Part shown: positions 58,016 through 64,000 of the stretch, one piece after another
Position numbering within the stretch: the first letter of the stretch is position 1
Layout of the letters: each line of letters begins with the position of its first letter
From: Stomorhina lunata
Taxonomy: Eukaryota; Arthropoda; Insecta; Diptera; Rhiniidae
Reading direction: 5' to 3'
NCBI GenBank assembly: GCA_933228675.1
Contig: OW121743.1
Coordinates: 13,797,371-13,861,370, forward strand
Length of the DNA: 64,000 nucleotides
The notes under the pieces: generated by a model
Seen by the model: the letters and a program-made list of their open reading frames with translations, nothing else
Databases searched by the model: none
Told to the model about the DNA's origin: nothing
Translations under genes and position numbers: made by a program

Positions 58016-58925
58016 AAAATTTTTTCTTTTGTCAAAATTTTCTTTAGAAATTTTGTCGTATCGTCAAAATTTTTTTTTTATATAAAATTAGTTTTTGAAG
58101 TGATTTTTGAAATTAAATATAATTTCCATATTTTCCATATTTGTTTTAAATATCCAAAATGTAATATTTCGATTCAAATTCTTTTATTTATTACTGCTTC
58201 TTTTTTCTTTTATTAGGATATTGTCTTCTTCTTAAGGGAATATTATTTTCAAATTAGAGCTCAATTGCTTCTAACCGGGTCTCTAATGTGAATTTATTTT
58301 TGTAGCTGACAGCCATATCCTTCTTTCCTGCCATCCTTCAGTAGAAAATATAATTATATTTTGGGTTAAAGGTTTGTGCCCACAAAAAAAAGAAGATAAT
58401 AATAAAAATAAACCCAAATTAAACTGTTGAAATAGTAATCTTAGAAGAATTCCTAGAAAAAATATTACAAACATAAAAATACATAAATTTTGTAACCTCA
58501 AGGAAATTAAGGGTATTTTGCCTTCAAGAACAATATTTAAGAATAAGGAGCCAAGAGTTAAAAATAGGTGTTAGTGTAATGGTATTGGTTATATAAACGC
58601 ATATTTTTTAAGAAACTAATAAATTATTAAAAGGTTTTTTTACATCAAATGAACAAATTGCTTAAAATACAAATCCTGGCTAGAAAAGAATATTATAAAA
58701 AAGAAATGCAGATTGGGGGAAAAAATTTAAAAATACCCTATTTAAAAAATCTGCTGAATTACCAATAAGTTGGTTTTTCCAATCACAATTACAAGACATA
58801 AGTTTTCTGTCAACCAAATTTACATAACCGAATACCATGTCACAAAAACCAGACTGAACTCATTTATGTGTATTAGGGTGCACCTTATACTACGAAAGTG
58901 TGAAATTGAATCGCAACTACCCCTA
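58016..58925. other. unique AT-rich sequence between arrays
   Basis: Starts with decayed satellite-like units to about 58090, then no gene or known repeat. Confidence 0.4.
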
Positions 58926-60570
58926 AAAAATATTTCTATAGAAAAATATTTCTAACGAAAATTTTTCTATAGAAAAATATTTCTAACGAAAATTTTTCTA
59001 TAGAAAAATATTTCTAACGAAAATTTTTCTACAGAAAAATATTTCTAACGAAAATTTTTCTATAGAAAAATATTTCTAACGAAAATTTTTCTATAGAAAA
59101 ATATTTCTAACGAAAATTTTTCTATAGAAAAATATTTCTAACGAAAATTTTTCTATAGAAAAATATTTCTAACGAAAATTTTTCTATAGAAAAATATTTC
59201 TAACGAAAATTTTTCTATAGAAAAATATTTCTAACGAAAATTTTTCTATAGAAAAATATTTCTAACGAAAATTTTTCTATAGAAAAATATTTCTATAGAA
59301 AATTTTTCTATAGAAAAATATTTCCATAGAAAATTTTTCTATAGAAAAATATTTCTATCGAAAATTTTTCTATAGAAAAATATTTCTATCGAAAATTTTT
59401 CTATAGAAAAATATTTCTAACGAAAATTTTTCTATAGAAAAATATTTCTAACGAAAATTTTTCTATAGAAAAATATTTCTAACGAAAATTTTTCTATAGA
59501 AAAATATTTCTAACGAAAATTTTTCTATAGAAAAATATTTCTAACGAAAATTTTTCTATAGAAAAATATTTCTAACGAAAATTTTTCTATAGAAAAATAT
59601 TTCTAACGAAAATTTTTCTATAGAAAAATATTTCTATCGAAAATTTTTCTGTAGAAAAATATTTCTATCGAAAATTTTTCTATAGAAAAATATTTCTATC
59701 GAAAATTTTTCTATAGAAAAATATTTCTATCGAAAATTTTTCTATAGAAAAATATTTCTATCGAAAATTTTTCTATAGAAAAATATTTCTATCGAAAATT
59801 TTTCTATAGAAAAATATTTCTATCGAAAATTTTTCTATAGAAAAATATTTCTATCGAAAATTTTTCTATAGAAAAATATTTCTATCGAAAATTTTTCTAT
59901 AGAAAAATATTTCTATCGAAAATTTTTCTATAGAAAAATATTTCTATCGAAAATTTTTCTATAGAAAAATATTTCTATCGAAAATTTTTCTATAGAAAAA
60001 TATTTCTATCGAAAATTTTTCTATAGAAAAATATTTCTATCGAAAATTTTTCTATAGAAAAATATTTCTATCGAAAATTTTTCTATAGAAAAATATTTCT
60101 ATCGAAAATTTTTCTATAGAAAAATATTTCTATCGAAAATTTTTCTATAGAAATTTTTCTATAGAAAAATATTTCTATCGAAAATTTTTCTATAGAAAAA
60201 TATTTCTATCGAAAATTTTTCTATAGAAAAATATTTCTATCGAAAATTTTTCTATAGAAAAATATTTCTATCGAAAATTTTTCTATAGAAAAATATTTCT
60301 ATCGAAAATTTTTCTATAGAAAAATATTTCTATCGAAAATTTTTCTATAGAAAAATATTTCTATCGAAAATTTTTCTATAGAAAAATATTTCTATCGAAA
60401 ATTTATCTATAGAAAAATATTTCTATCGAAAATTTTTCTATAGAAAAATATTTCTATCGAAAATTTTTCTATAGAAAAATATTTCTATCGAAAATTTTTC
60501 TATAGAAAAATATTTCTATCGAAAATTTTTCTATAGAAAAATATTTCTATCGAAAATTTATATCACATAG
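58926..60570. repeat. 31-bp satellite array F (spacer ATATTTCTAACGAAAAT / ATATTTCTATCGAAAAT)
   Basis: About 53 highly uniform units. Two spacer types are arranged in blocks: TAACG units at 58950-59280 and 59410-59630, TATCG units at 59340-59400 and 59635-60560. One unit near 60140-60165 is truncated. High uniformity suggests recent expansion. Confidence 0.98.
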
Positions 60571-60895
60571 AACATTTCTAGATAGAGTTAATTTTACTTA
60601 TATTTAGTTAAAGCAAAAGTAGGATACCAAACACACAGACACGAGGTTAAAGACACGGAATAATGCAAACATTATGACAAAAAACAACAATTCTTCTACC
60701 ATCAAATGAAAGCCTACTTTTAGGAAGCAAAAGCCTACTTAAGTGGAACGTTTAAAAAGTAAACAACAATCTATTGATAGATGATTACCTGTCAAGTGTT
60801 TGGTTAGGGAAGATAAGAATTTTTTAAAGATGAAATTACAAAACAACAACAAAATACATTTTTCGAAATTGCTTTAACAGATGTTGTTACTAAAT
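60571..60895. other. unique sequence between arrays
   Basis: Nothing recognised. Confidence 0.4.
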
Positions 60896-60897
60896 AA

Positions 60898-63150
60898 CAA
60901 TAAATTTTAAGAAACTAATACAAAATTTTCTATAGAAAACTAGTCCCAGGGACTAATTTTCTATAGAAAACTAGTCCCAGGGACTAGGTTAATTGCAATA
61001 AATTTTAAGAAACTAATACAAAATTTTCTATAGAAAACTAGTCCCAGGGACTAATTTTCTATAGAAAACTAGTCCGAGGGACTAATTTTCTATAGAAAAC
61101 TAGTCCGAGGGACTAATTTTCTATAGAAAACTAGTCCGAGGGACTAATTTTCTATAGAAAACTAGTCCGAGGGACTAATTTTCTATAGAAAACTAGTCCG
61201 AGGGACTAATTTTCTATAGAAAACTAGTCCCAGGGACTAATTTGCTATAGAAAACTAGTCCCAGGGACTAGTTTTCTATAGAAAACTAGTCCCAGGGACT
61301 AATTTTCTATAGAATTCTAGTCCCAGGTACTCATTTTTTATAGAAAACTAGTCCCAGGGACTAATATTCTATAGAAAACTAGTCCCAGGTACTAATTTTC
61401 TATAGAAAACTAGTCCCAGGGACTAATTTTCTATAGAAAACTAGTCCTAGGGACTGATTTTCTATAGAAAACTAGTCCCAGGGACTGATTTTCTATAGAA
61501 AACTAGTCCCAGGGACTGATTTTCTATAGAAAACTAGTCCCAGGGACTGATTTTCTATAGAAAACTAGTCCCAGGGACTAATTTTTTATAGGAAACTAGT
61601 CCCAGGGACTAATTTTCTAAAGAAAACTAGTCCCAGGACTAATTTTCTAAAGAAAACTAGTTCCAGGGACTAATTTTCTAAAGAAAACAAGTCCCAGGGA
61701 CTAATTTTCTAAAGAAAACTAGTCCCAGGGACTAATTTTCTATAGAAAACTAGTCCCAGGGACTAATTTTCTATAGAAAACTAGTCCCAGGGACTAATTA
61801 TCTATAGAAAACTAGTCCCAGGGACTAATTTTCTATAGAAAACTAGTCCCAGGGACTAATTTTCTATAGAAAACTAGTCCCAGGGACTAATTTTCTATAG
61901 AAAACTAGTCCCAGGGACTAATTTTCTATAGAAAACTAGTCCCAGGGACTAATTTTCTACAGAAAACTAGTCCCAGGGACTAATTTTCTATAGAAAACTA
62001 GTCCCAGGGACTAATTTTCTATAGAAAACTAGTCCCAGGGACTAATTTTCTATAGAAAACTAGGCCCAGGGACTAATTTTCTATAGAAAACTAGGCCCAG
62101 GGACTAATTTTCTATAGAAAACTAGTCCCAGGGACTAATTCTCTATAGAAAACTAGTCCCAGGGACTAATTCTCTATAGAAAACTAGTCCCAGGGACTAA
62201 TTCTCTATAGAAAACTAGTCCCAGGGACTAATTCTCTATAGAAAACTAGTCCCAGGGACTAATTTTCTATAGAAAACTAGTCCAAGGGACTAATTTTCTA
62301 TAGAAAACTAGTCCAAGGGACTAATTTTCTATAGAAAACTAGTCCAAGGGACTAATTTTCTATAGAAAACTAGTCCAAGGGACTAATTTTCTATAGAAAA
62401 CTAGTCCAAGGGACTAATTTTCTATAGAAAACTAGTCCAAGGGACTAATTTTCTATAGAAAACTAGTCCAAGGGACTAATTTTCTATAGAAAACTAGTCC
62501 CAGGGACTAACTTTCTATAGAAAACTAGTCCCAGGGACTAATTTTCTATAGAAAACTAGTCCCAGGGACTAATTTTCTATAGAAAATTAGTCCCAGGGAC
62601 TAATTTTCTATAGAAAACTAGTCCCAGGGACTAATTTTCTATAGAAAACTAGTCCCAGGGACTAATTTTCTATAGAAAACTAGTCCCAGGGACTAATTTT
62701 CTATAGAAAACTAGTCCCAGGGACTAATTTTCTATAAAAAACTAGTCCCAGGTACTCATTTTTTATAGAAAACTAGTCCCAGGGACTAATATTCTATAGA
62801 AAACTAGTCCCAGGGACTAATTTTCTATAGAAAACTAGTCCCAGGGACTAATTTTCTATAGAAAACTAGTCCCAGGGACTAATTTTCTATAGAAAACTAG
62901 TCCCAGGGACTAATTTTCTATAGAAAACTAGTTGTCCCTGGGACTAGTTTTCTATGGAAAACTAGTCCAAGGGACTGATTTTCTATGGAAAACTAGTCCC
63001 CATTGACCACTTTTCTATAAAAAACTAGTCCCACCGAGCACTTTTCTATAGAAAACAGGTCCCACCGAACCACTTTTCTACAGAAATCTTGTCCCACCGA
63101 CCACTTTTCTATGGAAACTTAGTCCCAGAGACCGCTTTTCTATAGAAAAC
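60898..63150. repeat. 31-bp satellite array G (spacer CTAGTCCCAGGGACTAA)
   Basis: About 71 units of TTTTCTATAGAAAA plus CTAGTCCCAGGGACTAA, the spacer itself nearly palindromic. Spacer subtypes lie in blocks: CCGAGGG (61070-61205), CCCAGGG, CTCTATAG units (62140-62260), CCAAGGG (62280-62490). The left boundary, with flank, is duplicated (98-bp offset), and polarity flips near 62930. Confidence 0.98.
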
Positions 63151-63885
63151 TTTAATACCATTAAAAGATTATCTTCTAATCTCCCTAGGTTTAGCACACA
63201 AAGAAAAGAACAAAGCCTCAAAGTATGCTTTAGCTTTAGCAAGCGAATTATAGATAAGGGATTTCTAAAGCCACTATATAAAGTTTTTGGCTTAAATCTG
63301 CTTGATTTTACCACATTAGTAAACTTTTTGTTAAAAATTTGAGTTCATAAAAGTTTATATTTTATTATCAGTAAATTATATTCTCAACATTAATATTAGC
63401 AGCCAATCACTCTCTTTTGTTGTAGCCAATTAAATTCAATTTTGATTTTTCTTGCCACAAGCAAAACCATAAAAAGTGATTGATTTTATTCGTTGCTGCT
63501 AGTAAAATGACAAAACATCAAATTTATAAATTATTCCCATGATAAAGAGTTTTTTTTTAACAATAAATTTATAAAAATATAAAGTTTTTTATAGCTTCTT
63601 TGGAAATATATGGAACAAGACAACATGATTTTTTTTGTTATGCCTACATTTGGGCGAAGAAGAATGACGTAAAATATCATCAGTGACTAGTAAAGAGACA
63701 GATGGAAAGATGAAAAATTGAGGGAAATTAAAAACATTTTTGAATAATAATAGTCACGTAGCTAAGGCCAATTTGTTAGAGTGATCATAAATAATTCATA
63801 CGAACTAAATAACTATTTATATGGTAATAAAAGGGATAAAGAATATCAAGAATAATTTATGAGAAAAGCTGGCATACCGGGTAGG
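63151..63885. other. unique sequence between arrays
   Basis: No gene; the minus-strand frame at 63078-63314 starts in satellite and has no motif. CCTCAAAGTATGCTTTAG near 63212 resembles CCTTGAAGTATGCTTTAG near 53632, each on the right of a satellite. Confidence 0.4.
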
Positions 63886-63889
63886 AAGA

Positions 63890-64000
63890 GTTTTCTATAG
63901 AAAACTTTTCACTGGAAAGAGTTTTCTATAGAAAATTTTTACTTTAAAGAGTTTCGTGTATACAATTTTTCACTGGGAAGAGTTTTCTGTAGAATTTTTT
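63890..64000. repeat. 31-bp satellite array H, cut by window end (spacer CTTTTCACTGGAAAGAG)
   Basis: At least three or four units of TTTTCTATAGAAAA plus CTTTTCACTGGAAAGAG; the array continues past the window. Confidence 0.85.

Noticed and set aside
3061..63150. Regularly spaced repeats with ~31-bp period, superficially CRISPR-like
   Set aside because: Core and spacer are both repeated within an array, so there are no unique spacers, and the host is clearly a fly nuclear genome.

Overview
The window looks like nuclear DNA of a brachyceran fly, probably a calyptrate such as a blowfly or house-fly relative. It is very AT-rich, intron-split and crowded with repeats. The evidence is an ELAV-family RNA-binding exon, a fly-type class B GPCR, LINEs of the Jockey, RTE and RNase-H-bearing (I/LOA-like) kinds, and dipteran dispersed repeats built around TATGGGAGCTATGGTC. 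No bacterial or organellar features are visible.

Genes. (1) At the left edge, plus strand, the last coding exon (1779-2103) of an ELAV-family gene, most likely fne, encodes the third RRM. (2) On the minus strand (49586 to 36262) I could assemble a complete ten-exon class B (secretin-type) GPCR of 515 residues, most likely hec (hector); every splice site is GT/AG and every phase closes. The two genes converge; as I recall they carry consecutive Drosophila CG numbers (CG4396 and CG4395). (3) Inside the 4.6 kb sixth intron of the GPCR, on the opposite strand, lies an intact single-exon gene (40531-41595) for an unrecognised 354-residue secreted glycoprotein, with its own TATA box and poly(A) signals.

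Layout. 1-5600: ELAV exon, possible long 3' UTR and a 31-bp satellite. 5600-12700: dispersed repeats, MITEs and LINE tails. 12950-17130: two satellites and a hairpin. 17600-25700: hairpins, a GC-richer island and a scrambled Jockey-type LINE. 27300-30600: a three-layer nest of transposons. 30840-35300: LINE, foldback, mariner and RTE remnants. 36262-49586: the GPCR with repeat-filled introns. 49600-64000: almost entirely 31-bp satellites and the DNA between them.

The main unexplained pattern is a set of at least eight tandem arrays, about 12.7 kb or a fifth of the window. All share the perfect palindrome TTTTCTATAGAAAA. Seven have a 31-bp period (14-bp core plus a 17-bp spacer whose sequence differs from array to array while its length does not); the eighth has a 14-bp spacer. 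A 16-bp satellite in the GPCR intron repeats the same design with another CTATAG palindrome (GACTATAGTC plus 6 bp).
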